Positions 1 to 5,415 of a DNA stretch of 5,530 nt are shown in pieces. Both the position numbers and the translations under genes were made by a program. The stretch spans positions 1 through 5,530 of the forward strand of contig CALRHN010000034.1 of assembly GCA_943359425.1 (NCBI GenBank), written 5' to 3'. Origin of the DNA: Candidatus Nomurabacteria bacterium (lineage in GTDB: Bacteria; Patescibacteriota; Minisyncoccia; Phycocordibacterales; UBA9973). The notes beneath the pieces were generated by a model, which had not been told where the DNA came from, searched no databases, and worked only from the letters and a program-made list of their open reading frames with translations. Every line of letters starts with the position of its first letter. Positions within the stretch are counted from its first letter, which is position 1.

Positions 1-53
1 AGACGGAGAAGAAGCAGGCAAAGCGCACCGCGCGCGCGAAGGCGGCAAAATAG
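1..53 (+). CDS. C-terminal tail of an upstream gene (partial), possibly a ribosomal protein
   Basis: Frame 3 is open from the window start and ends at a TAG at 51-53. The 16 residues seen read TEKKQAKRTARAKAAK, dominated by Lys, Ala and Arg, as in the C-terminal tails of many small ribosomal proteins. It points the same way as nusB, 43 nt downstream, so it probably belongs to the same gene cluster. In other bacteria rpmF (ribosomal protein L32) often lies upstream of the rnc-smc region, which makes L32 a reasonable guess, but no family motif is visible in the fragment. It could equally be another basic protein, or a chance open frame in GC-rich DNA. Confidence 0.4.
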   Translation, partial: TEKKQAKRTARAKAAK

Positions 54-96
54 TCTTTGCGGTTTTTTGTGCAGGGTTTTGGGCTAGTTCATTTTT

Positions 97-993
97 ATGG
101 CAAATAGACATCTTTCAAGATCAATCGTACTCCAGACGCTTTTCGAATGGGATTTCAAAGGCGGTGCTGAAGACGTCGCTCCCATACTCGCGCGCGATAC
201 GCTCGAGTTCGGCCCCGGTCTCGACGACACGCCCTTCATGGAAACGCTTATTGGCAATGTCATCAGCAAGCAGAAGATAATCGACGAGATCATCGTCAAA
301 GCCGCTCCGGAATGGCCGATCGAGAAGATCGGCGTCGTGGACCGCAATCTCCTGCGCATGGGTCTCGCCGAACTGCTCTTTGGTGACCGCGATCAGGTTC
401 CGCCGAAAGTCGCCATCAACGAAGCCATCGAGCTCGCGAAAACGTTCGGCGGAGAGAATTCCAGCCGCTTCATCAACGGCGTCTTGGGCGCCGTCTACAA
501 AGAGTTGGGCGAGCCGGGCAAGGAACAGCTTTCGAAACGCCAGAAGAAAGAAGCGCCCATCGACATGGCAAAGATTCCCGTCGAACAGAAAGCAGGCGCT
601 ATCGTCTATGCGAAAGACGGCGACACGATCTATCTCGCCTTCGTCCACGACGTCTTCGGCTACTGGACGATATCCAAAGGCGGCATCGAAGCGGGGGAGA
701 CGGCCGAAGAAGGCGCCATCCGCGAGATCAAGGAAGAGATCGGACTCGACATCACGATCAAGGAAAAATTGGGCGAGAGCGAATACATGGCCTTTCATCC
801 GAAAGACGGCCGCATCCGCAAACACGTCACGTTTTTCTTGGGCGAATCATCGTACACTCCTGTGACTCTCGAGAGCGACAAGGGCGGACTCGACGATGCG
901 CGCTGGTTCACGATGGCCGAAGTCGTTGATCTGAAGATGTATGATGATGTGACGGGACTGGTCGCGAAAGCGATCGGTATTATTACCAAGTAA
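97..993 (+). CDS. nusB: NusB transcription antitermination factor fused to a Nudix hydrolase domain
   Basis: This 298-residue protein joins two domains. Residues 1-140 are a complete NusB: an N-terminal RHLSRSIVLQTLFEWDF helix, then W79-P80-I81, DRNLLRMGLAELLF (88-101) and the NusB C-terminal block with INEAIELAKTFG and SRFINGVLGAVY. NusB binds boxA RNA with S10 (NusE) and promotes antitermination of rRNA operons. Residues 141-164 are a charged Lys/Glu-rich linker. Residues 165-298 are a Nudix domain with a perfect Nudix box at 195-217 (GX5EX7REUXEEXGU; catalytic helix R209-E210 and E213-E214), so a Mg-dependent nucleoside-diphosphate-linked hydrolase activity is expected. The preceding GYWTISKGG and the later RKHVTFFLG resemble Ap4A hydrolase and MutT-like members, but the substrate cannot be assigned. 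Ordinary NusB is about 130-150 residues, so this is about twice the normal length. The ATG at 97 gives a normal NusB N-terminus; no Shine-Dalgarno sequence precedes it. The stop is 86 nt before rnc. Confidence 0.93.
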   Translation: MANRHLSRSIVLQTLFEWDFKGGAEDVAPILARDTLEFGPGLDDTPFMETLIGNVISKQKIIDEIIVKAAPEWPIEKIGVVDRNLLRMGLAELLFGDRDQVPPKVAINEAIELAKTFGGENSSRFINGVLGAVYKELGEPGKEQLSKRQKKEAPIDMAKIPVEQKAGAIVYAKDGDTIYLAFVHDVFGYWTISKGGIEAGETAEEGAIREIKEEIGLDITIKEKLGESEYMAFHPKDGRIRKHVTFFLGESSYTPVTLESDKGGLDDARWFTMAEVVDLKMYDDVTGLVAKAIGIITK

Positions 994-997
994 CACG

Positions 998-1068
998 GAA
1001 GTATGAATTGTGAATTACGAATTATGAGAAATACCAACTCCTAATTCTTAATTCATACTTCATAATTC
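998..1068. repeat. Inverted array of AT-rich heptamer repeats forming a 20-bp hairpin
   Basis: The nusB-rnc gap is built of 7-nt units. On the left are GAAGTAT, GAATTGT, GAATTAC and GAATTAT (998-1025), followed by a degenerate GAGAAAT. On the right are CTAATTC, TTAATTC, ATACTTC and ATAATTC (1041-1068), which are the reverse-complement form NNAATTC. The two halves fold together: 998-1009 pairs perfectly with 1050-1061 (12 bp), then G1010-T1049 as a wobble, one T-T mismatch, and 1012-1017 with 1042-1047 (6 bp). The loop is 24 nt (1018-1041). No T-run follows, so this is not an ordinary intrinsic terminator. Such heptamer arrays recall the short tandemly repeated sequences of cyanobacteria; relationship by descent is not implied. 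Any transcript running from nusB into rnc would carry the hairpin. Confidence 0.8.
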
Positions 1069-1079
1069 ATCACAAGAAT

Positions 1080-1775
1080 ATGAATGACGTCAGCGGTTTC
1101 GAAAAAAAGACAGGATGCGTATTCAAAGACAGGTCGCTTCTGACCCAAGCTTTTATCCATCGCTCCTATATCAACGAGAATCCCGGACTCAAGCTCTCGC
1201 ACAACGAGCGTCTCGAGTTCTTGGGCGACGCCGTGCTCGAGCTTGTCGTCACGGATTTCCTCTACCGCACGTATCCGAAGAGTGCCGAAGGCGAACTCAC
1301 GGCCTATCGCGCCGCGCTCGTGAACGCCGTCGTCATTTCCGAAGTCGCAAGCGCCCTCGGCATGAACGATTATCTCCTGCTCTCGAAAGGCGAGATGAAA
1401 GACACGGGCAAGGCGCGCCAATACATCCTCGCCAACGTCTACGAAGCTTTCGTCGGAGCACTCTATCTCGACGGGGGATATGATGCCGCAGCGCGCTTCA
1501 TCGCCGATACGCTCTTCGGCCGCGTTTCTGATATCGTGTCCAAGAAACTCTGGCGCGATCCGAAAAGTTTGATTCAAGAAAAATCACAGGAATACGTCGG
1601 CGTCACGCCATCGTACCGAGTGATGCACGAATCCGGTCCCGACCACGACAAGCATTTCACCGTCGGCGTCTATTTCGGCGAGGACTTGATAGCGGAAGGC
1701 AAAGGCCAGTCGAAACAGGAAGCCGAACAGAAGGCCGCTGCCGAAGCGCTGAAGATCAAAAAGTGGCTTGATTAG
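1080..1775 (+). CDS. rnc: Ribonuclease III
   Basis: This 231-residue protein is of normal RNase III length. It cleaves double-stranded RNA as a Mg-dependent homodimer and typically processes rRNA precursors. The endonuclease domain spans about residues 5-150 and holds the family signature HNERLEFLGD at 41-50, giving catalytic E43, E46 and D50 (E. coli E38, E41, D45). The second metal-binding segment reads ILANVYEAFVGALYLD (116-131): E122 matches the essential E. coli E117, but the residue matching D114 is N119. The dsRNA-binding domain runs from about 158 to 226, beginning with DPKSLIQE and ending with the alanine-rich helix GKGQSKQEAEQKAAAEAL. The ATG at 1080 starts 12 nt after the heptamer array; only a weak AAGAA lies upstream. 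The stop is 8 nt before smc, so the two are probably cotranscribed. Confidence 0.95.
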   Translation: MNDVSGFEKKTGCVFKDRSLLTQAFIHRSYINENPGLKLSHNERLEFLGDAVLELVVTDFLYRTYPKSAEGELTAYRAALVNAVVISEVASALGMNDYLLLSKGEMKDTGKARQYILANVYEAFVGALYLDGGYDAAARFIADTLFGRVSDIVSKKLWRDPKSLIQEKSQEYVGVTPSYRVMHESGPDHDKHFTVGVYFGEDLIAEGKGQSKQEAEQKAAAEALKIKKWLD

Positions 1776-1783
1776 AATCACCT

Positions 1784-4024
1784 ATGCTCAAATCGCTCGA
1801 ACTAACCGGATTTAAATCATTCAGCAAGAGAACGCTCCTCGAGTTTTCGACTCCGGTGACGGCTATTGTCGGTCCCAACGGGAGCGGCAAATCCAACATC
1901 GTCGAAGCGATCCGCTTCGTTTTGGGCGAACAGTCCATGAAGTCACTCCGCGGCAAGGCGGGCACCGATCTCATCTTCAAAGGCTCGAAGAATCTCCCCG
2001 CACTCTCCCGCGCCAAAGTCCTCATCACCTTCGACAACTCGAGCAAGATTTTCACCTTGAGCGGCAGTAGTGAGAGCAAGATCAATCTCGACTTCGATGA
2101 AATCACGATCGGCCGCGAAGTTTTCTCCGACGGCACGACGACATATTTGCTCAACGGGAGCGAAGTGCGTTTGAAAGACATCATCGAACTCCTCGCCTCC
2201 GTCAACATCGGTTCATCGGGACATCACATCATTTCGCAGGGCGAAGCCGACCGCATACTCTCGTCGAATGCGCGCGAACGCCGCGCCATGATCGAAGACG
2301 CCCTCGGTCTGAAAATATATCAATACAAAATCCGCGAGAGTGAGCGCAAGCTCGAACGCACGGCGGAGAATATGAAAGAAGTCGGCGCACTGCGCCGCGA
2401 GATCGCGCCGCATCTCGTATTCTTGAAGAAACAAGTCGAGAAGATCGAACGCGCCGAAGCGCTTCGCACGGAACTGCGCGTTCTCTATGGCGATTATTTC
2501 GGACGCGAAGCGCATTCTATAAAAGACGAGCGCAAGAAATCCGGCGCCGAGAAACGCGATATCGAAAGCGCTCTCGCAACAGCAACGGCTCGTCTCGCAA
2601 CGTATGCCGATGCAACGGCCAACCGCGGCCAGCAAAGTCCAGAAGAGAAGAACCTTGCCGATACCGAACAATCCCTCATCGCATTGCGCAATACGAAAGA
2701 AGAGCTCAAGCATAACGTCGGCCGAATCGAAGGCATGCTCGAGGCCCTCTCCGCTCCGAAGGCGGAAAATAAGCAATCTACCGCTGCGCTCTCCATCGCG
2801 CGCGAAGAATTCGTCTCATTCGTCCAGCATGTCGAAGCCGATCTCGACGCCGCGCTCGCCGTGCACGACCTCGCTGACGTTTTCCCGATATTGAAACGTA
2901 TCAAATCCATCGTCGCGCATTTCGGGCAGGAGCGCATATTGCACACGGCTTCCACTCCAAGCAACGGCAACGAAGACAAGATCGCTGAACTCGCAGATAC
3001 AAAGGCGAAACTCGACCTCGAATTCGACGCCATCGCGAAAGAAGAAAATATTCTTGCGAATAAGATAAGCACCATCAAGCGCACTATTTCCGAAAAAGAC
3101 GCCGAACACCGCGAAGCCGAGCGCGCATTTTACGAGCGTTCGCAGGAGAAGAAAGACCTCGAGAGCAGGCTCTCCATGCTCGCCCTGCGCGAAGAATCCC
3201 TCGTTTCCCGCGAGACGAATTTCGAGAACGAGCAGAACGAAGCCCGTGCCTTGCTCGGCGCAGGTGTACTTCAATATCATGAGAGCGCAAGTGGCGCCGA
3301 TGCCATGCCGCTCGACGAAATGCGCAAGAAGATCGAGCGTATAAAGATCAAGCTCGAAGACGCAGGCGGTACGGCAGGAGAAGATGTGATTAAGGAATAC
3401 AAGGAAACTGCCGACCGCGATCAATTCCTCTCACGAGAACTCGAAGACCTCTCGACAAGCATTGTTTCTCTGAAAACGCTTATCGCCGATCTGAAGGCGA
3501 AACTCGACGCGCAGTTCAAAGACGGCATTTCAAAAATAAATCGCGCCTTCGGCGAATTCTTCTCCACCATGTTCGGCGGCGGAACGGCCGAACTCAAAGT
3601 CTCCGTCGAACACGTGCGTCCGAAAGGCGATGAAGACATGGACGGCGATGACGAAGGACTGAAACTTGAGAAGGGAATAGAGATCAGTGTTTCTCTCCCG
3701 CACAAGAAGATCCGCGAACTCACCATGCTCTCCGGCGGCGAACGTTCGCTCACGTCGATTGCGCTCCTCTTTGCCATGTCATCGGTCAATCCGCCGCCAT
3801 TCCTCGTTCTCGACGAGACAGACGCCGCTCTCGACGAAGCCAACAGCCGCAAATACGGCAATATGATCGAGAGCCTCTCGAAATATTCACAGCTCATTGT
3901 CGTCACGCACAACCGCGAGACTATGTCGCGCGCAAGCGTCCTCTACGGCATCACTATAGGCGCCGACGGCGGATCGAAACTCCTCTCGATCAAATTTGAC
4001 GAAGCGGTCAAGATCGCGAAATAG
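1784..4024 (+). CDS. smc: Short SMC-family chromosome segregation ATPase
   Basis: SMC proteins are ABC-type ATPases that compact and segregate chromosomes. The N-terminal lobe shows Walker A GPNGSGKSN (30-38), the arginine-finger segment GEQSMKSLRG (48-57, R56) and the Q-loop HIISQGEADRI (Q152). The C-terminal lobe shows the signature LSGGERSLTSIALLFA (649-664), Walker B FLVLDETDAALDE (673-685; D677, E678), a D-loop and the switch histidine H709 in VVTHN. All ATPase motifs are intact. Between the lobes, about 180-330 and 400-575 are charged and helix-prone as in coiled coils. The total is 746 residues against about 1150-1200 for typical bacterial SMC, and no glycine-rich hinge is recognisable; residues 330-400 occupy its place. 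An acidic stretch (about 613-625) precedes the signature motif. The start gives the canonical N-terminus MLKSLELTGFKSF. No scpA or scpB lies in the window. The next gene starts 9 nt downstream. Confidence 0.92.
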   Translation: MLKSLELTGFKSFSKRTLLEFSTPVTAIVGPNGSGKSNIVEAIRFVLGEQSMKSLRGKAGTDLIFKGSKNLPALSRAKVLITFDNSSKIFTLSGSSESKINLDFDEITIGREVFSDGTTTYLLNGSEVRLKDIIELLASVNIGSSGHHIISQGEADRILSSNARERRAMIEDALGLKIYQYKIRESERKLERTAENMKEVGALRREIAPHLVFLKKQVEKIERAEALRTELRVLYGDYFGREAHSIKDERKKSGAEKRDIESALATATARLATYADATANRGQQSPEEKNLADTEQSLIALRNTKEELKHNVGRIEGMLEALSAPKAENKQSTAALSIAREEFVSFVQHVEADLDAALAVHDLADVFPILKRIKSIVAHFGQERILHTASTPSNGNEDKIAELADTKAKLDLEFDAIAKEENILANKISTIKRTISEKDAEHREAERAFYERSQEKKDLESRLSMLALREESLVSRETNFENEQNEARALLGAGVLQYHESASGADAMPLDEMRKKIERIKIKLEDAGGTAGEDVIKEYKETADRDQFLSRELEDLSTSIVSLKTLIADLKAKLDAQFKDGISKINRAFGEFFSTMFGGGTAELKVSVEHVRPKGDEDMDGDDEGLKLEKGIEISVSLPHKKIRELTMLSGGERSLTSIALLFAMSSVNPPPFLVLDETDAALDEANSRKYGNMIESLSKYSQLIVVTHNRETMSRASVLYGITIGADGGSKLLSIKFDEAVKIAK

Positions 4025-4033
4025 TTAGTAACC

Positions 4034-4420
4034 ATGAAAAATCAAATTTTCATCGAGTTGTGCGTTCAAGATATCGATTCGAATATTGATTTTTTTACTA
4101 CAATATTCGGTTTTTCTTGCGACAAAAATAAGGAAGGTTTTGCAGAACTCCACTATGAAGATTCAAGAATGCTTTTGAATATAGAGAAGAATTATAAAGA
4201 AGGCCATCATTTCTCAAATAAAATAAATCAAGACAGCAACGGTTATGGCGTTGAAATAGGCATACAAGTATCTGATATCGAGGAGATCCACACTGAGGCA
4301 AAAAAGCATAGTATGGTAAAGGCCATCACAGAAGTGAGAGAACAGCCATGGGGATCGAAAGATTTTAGAATTGTCACCAAAGACAATTATTATTTGCGAA
4401 TCACACAAAAAATGGCATGA
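4034..4420 (+). CDS. VOC-superfamily protein, bleomycin-resistance/glyoxalase-like, apparently without metal ligands
   Basis: This 128-residue protein has the vicinal oxygen chelate fold pattern of two beta-alpha-beta-beta-beta modules. Module 1 begins IELCVQDIDSNIDFFTTIFGF (7-27, usual form 'H-x-x-L-x-V-x-D...FY...LGF'). Module 2 begins VEIGIQVSDIEEIHTEAKKH and ends REQPWGSKDFRIVTKDNYYLRIT (102-124), close to the pattern of bleomycin-binding proteins and their relatives. At the three usual metal positions I read F6 or I7, E74 and R122 rather than His, His and Glu, so a ligand-binding or sequestering role fits better than metal-dependent catalysis; the ligand is unknown. Base composition is much more AT-rich than smc just upstream, pointing to separate origin. 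It starts 9 nt after smc without a Shine-Dalgarno sequence, and its stop overlaps the next start as ATGA. Confidence 0.85.
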   Translation: MKNQIFIELCVQDIDSNIDFFTTIFGFSCDKNKEGFAELHYEDSRMLLNIEKNYKEGHHFSNKINQDSNGYGVEIGIQVSDIEEIHTEAKKHSMVKAITEVREQPWGSKDFRIVTKDNYYLRITQKMA

Positions 4421-4851
4421 AAATAAATAAGATCATCGAAACGGTCATCTATTGTGACAATGTTGAAGAAATGTTCGATTTTTATCAGGATGTTTTTCAC
4501 TTTGAAGTGATTCAAAAATCATTTCCGCGGGGAGTCTTCTTGCGTTGCGGAGAAAGCGTTCTGGCTATATTCAACCGCTCCATGACTTCGCAGGAAGGGC
4601 AATTGCCGCCGCATCATGGCACAAAGGGCGCTCAACACTTCGCTTTCGAGATACCCGATAACGAATATGAAGAATGGAAAAAATTGTTTGCAGAAAAAAA
4701 TATTCCTATAGAAAAGGAGATAACTTGGAGCTCGCGAAATAATGGCGCAAGATCTTTTTACTTCAGAGATCCGGCGGGGAACAATGTTGAGATCGCGGAA
4801 AAGAAACTATGGAATCCGGAGGGATTCACATTCTTGTCCTCCACAAACTAG
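4417..4851 (+). CDS. VOC-superfamily protein, glyoxalase/dioxygenase-like, with plausible metal-binding triad
   Basis: This 144-residue protein contains two VOC modules. Module 1 starts IIETVIYCDNVEEMFDFYQD (6-25) and module 2 starts QHFAFEIPDNEYEEWKKLFA (73-92), closing with the typical YFRDPAGNNVEIAEKKLW (115-132). By alignment to the family pattern in my head, E8, H74 and E125 sit at the usual first, second and last metal positions, so an E/H/E metal site is plausible. That would allow an isomerase, lyase or thiol-transferase type activity, but the substrate cannot be read from the sequence. FosA-type fosfomycin resistance and glyoxalase I belong to the same fold; neither is supported specifically. 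The ATGA overlap with the preceding VOC gene (4417-4420) implies translational coupling. The C-terminal tail after 132 lies outside the fold. No clear terminator follows. Confidence 0.87.
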   Translation: MKINKIIETVIYCDNVEEMFDFYQDVFHFEVIQKSFPRGVFLRCGESVLAIFNRSMTSQEGQLPPHHGTKGAQHFAFEIPDNEYEEWKKLFAEKNIPIEKEITWSSRNNGARSFYFRDPAGNNVEIAEKKLWNPEGFTFLSSTN

Positions 4852-4881
4852 CAGAGTAGGAACTGGCCTCATTTCAGTCGA

Positions 4882-4910
4882 TTGACATTACCCGCCCAAG
4901 GCGGTAGAAT
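4882..4910 (+). promoter_or_regulatory. Sigma70-type promoter for the membrane-protein gene
   Basis: A perfect -35 box TTGACA (4882-4887) is followed by a 17-nt spacer and the -10 box TAGAAT (4905-4910, five of six to TATAAT). Transcription would start near 4917, leaving a T-rich leader of about 62 nt before the ATG at 4979. It is the only promoter in the window with both boxes and optimal spacing, and it lies in the one large gap (127 nt) on the + strand. Confidence 0.75.
4889..4906. promoter_or_regulatory. GC-rich dyad inside the promoter spacer, possible operator
   Basis: CCGCC (4892-4896), CAA, GGCGG (4900-4904) form a 5+5 inverted repeat with a three-base centre. It extends to TACC-GCC / GGCGGTA if one C on the left is bulged. 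It fills the spacer between the -35 and -10 boxes, where repressors and MerR-type activators bind in other bacteria. In RNA it would be a five-pair hairpin, but there is no adequate T-run after it (GGTAGAATTTT), so a terminator for the VOC genes is less likely. No regulator gene is adjacent. Confidence 0.45.
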
Positions 4911-4941
4911 TTTCCCGAATTCATTTTTCCTGAATTTTCAG
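4908..4941. repeat. Imperfect direct repeat and small palindrome in the leader
   Basis: AATTTTCCCGAATTC (4908-4922) is followed directly by ATTTTTCCTGAATTTT (4923-4938), an imperfect tandem copy of about 15 nt. Its second copy ends in the palindrome CTGAA-TT-TTCAG (4930-4941), which lies about 13-25 nt downstream of the predicted transcription start. Function is unknown; it may be only low-complexity AT-rich DNA. Confidence 0.35.
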
Positions 4942-4978
4942 TTCTAAAAATATTCTTTTCACCTTAAATTTTTTCACC

Positions 4979-5350
4979 ATGAAAAAACTTTGTTTTCTGT
5001 TTGCCGTGCTGTTCACAGCGCTGTATTCTTTTTCAGTATTTGCCGGCGGGGATAATTTTCGCAACTCGGCGTCTCAAACCGCTGTCGTTCATCCGACGCG
5101 AATACCGCATAATGCCGTTGATGTTGCCGGCCCAAACACTCCCGTTGATTCAGCTCACAGTTTATCGGGATGGGCATGGATTCTGATTGTCCTCGGTCTT
5201 GGAGCTGGCAGTATTGCTTTCTTCTATAGTTACAGAGCAACACAGCCATATCTTAAAGACATTTTCCGAAGCCTGTTTTCATTCGCTCCGATAAAAAAGA
5301 AATGGCAACGCATTAAATACTATCCGGGAACCTGGGTGAAGAAAGAATAA
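4979..5350 (+). CDS. Small single-pass membrane protein with signal peptide, function unknown
   Basis: I do not recognise this 123-residue protein. It begins with a clear signal peptide: MKK, a hydrophobic core (residues 4-20) and a likely type I cleavage site after SVFA (A22). Residues 23-63 would form a short exported segment of about 40 residues rich in Asn, Pro, His and Ser with no Cys. Residues about 65-84 (WAWILIVLGLGAGSIAFFYS) are a strong transmembrane helix. The last about 38 residues are basic (FAPIKKKWQRIKYY, ending in KKE), so by the positive-inside rule they face the cytoplasm. The predicted form is an N-out/C-in anchored protein. The ATG at 4979 fits the signal peptide; the leader just before it is T-rich and has no Shine-Dalgarno sequence. 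The gene is a monocistronic unit with its own promoter (4882-4910) and terminator (5382-5415). Confidence 0.8.
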   Translation: MKKLCFLFAVLFTALYSFSVFAGGDNFRNSASQTAVVHPTRIPHNAVDVAGPNTPVDSAHSLSGWAWILIVLGLGAGSIAFFYSYRATQPYLKDIFRSLFSFAPIKKKWQRIKYYPGTWVKKE

Positions 5351-5381
5351 TGGTTAAATTGTGAGTCGGTGCTTTGAGTGG

Positions 5382-5415
5382 AAGTCCTCTGCGTATTTTG
5401 CGGAGGGCTTTTTTT
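5382..5415 (+). terminator. Strong rho-independent terminator
   Basis: AAGTCCTCTGC (5382-5392) pairs with GCGGAGGGCTT (5400-5410) as an 11-bp stem including two G-U pairs, with a 7-nt loop (GTATTTT). The run TTTTTTT (5409-5415) follows. It sits 31 nt after the stop of the membrane-protein gene and terminates that unit. On the - strand the stem is not followed by a T-run, so it is one-directional by the usual criterion. Confidence 0.9.

Noticed and set aside
45..68. Possible terminator: GCAAA (45-49), TTTGC (56-60), then TTTTTT (63-68)
   Set aside because: The stem is only 5 pairs, mostly A-T, overlaps the upstream stop codon and is separated from the T-run by GG. It is too weak to annotate.
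121..825. Long - strand open frame of 234 codons opposite nusB
   Set aside because: It lies wholly antisense to a well-supported NusB-Nudix gene; GC-rich codon bias on the + strand commonly leaves such antisense frames open, and its translation shows no family motif.
998..1061. Hairpin upstream of rnc as an intrinsic terminator
   Set aside because: The stem is AT-rich and is followed by ATAATTCATCAC, with no T-run; the heptamer structure explains it better.
1038..1066. Promoter for rnc with CATAAT (1061-1066) as -10
   Set aside because: The position 17 nt upstream reads CTCCTA, with no resemblance to a -35 box; the -10 match is expected by chance in this AT-rich repeat.
998..1068. CRISPR-like array
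   Set aside because: Units are 7 nt, contiguous and without spacers, and no cas gene is present.
2213..3424. Several - strand open frames of 187-202 codons within smc
   Set aside because: All overlap the coding SMC frame with intact ATPase motifs; their translations are low-complexity mixtures without motifs.
4417..4851. FosA-type fosfomycin resistance gene
   Set aside because: The fold is shared, but the first ligand is Glu rather than His and no FosA-specific K-loop or substrate residues could be recognised, so only the superfamily is called.
4892..4914. CCGCC/GGCGG hairpin as terminator of the VOC genes
   Set aside because: The stem is 5 pairs and the following sequence TAGAATTTT lacks a proper U-tract; its exact placement between -35 and -10 boxes fits a regulatory dyad better.
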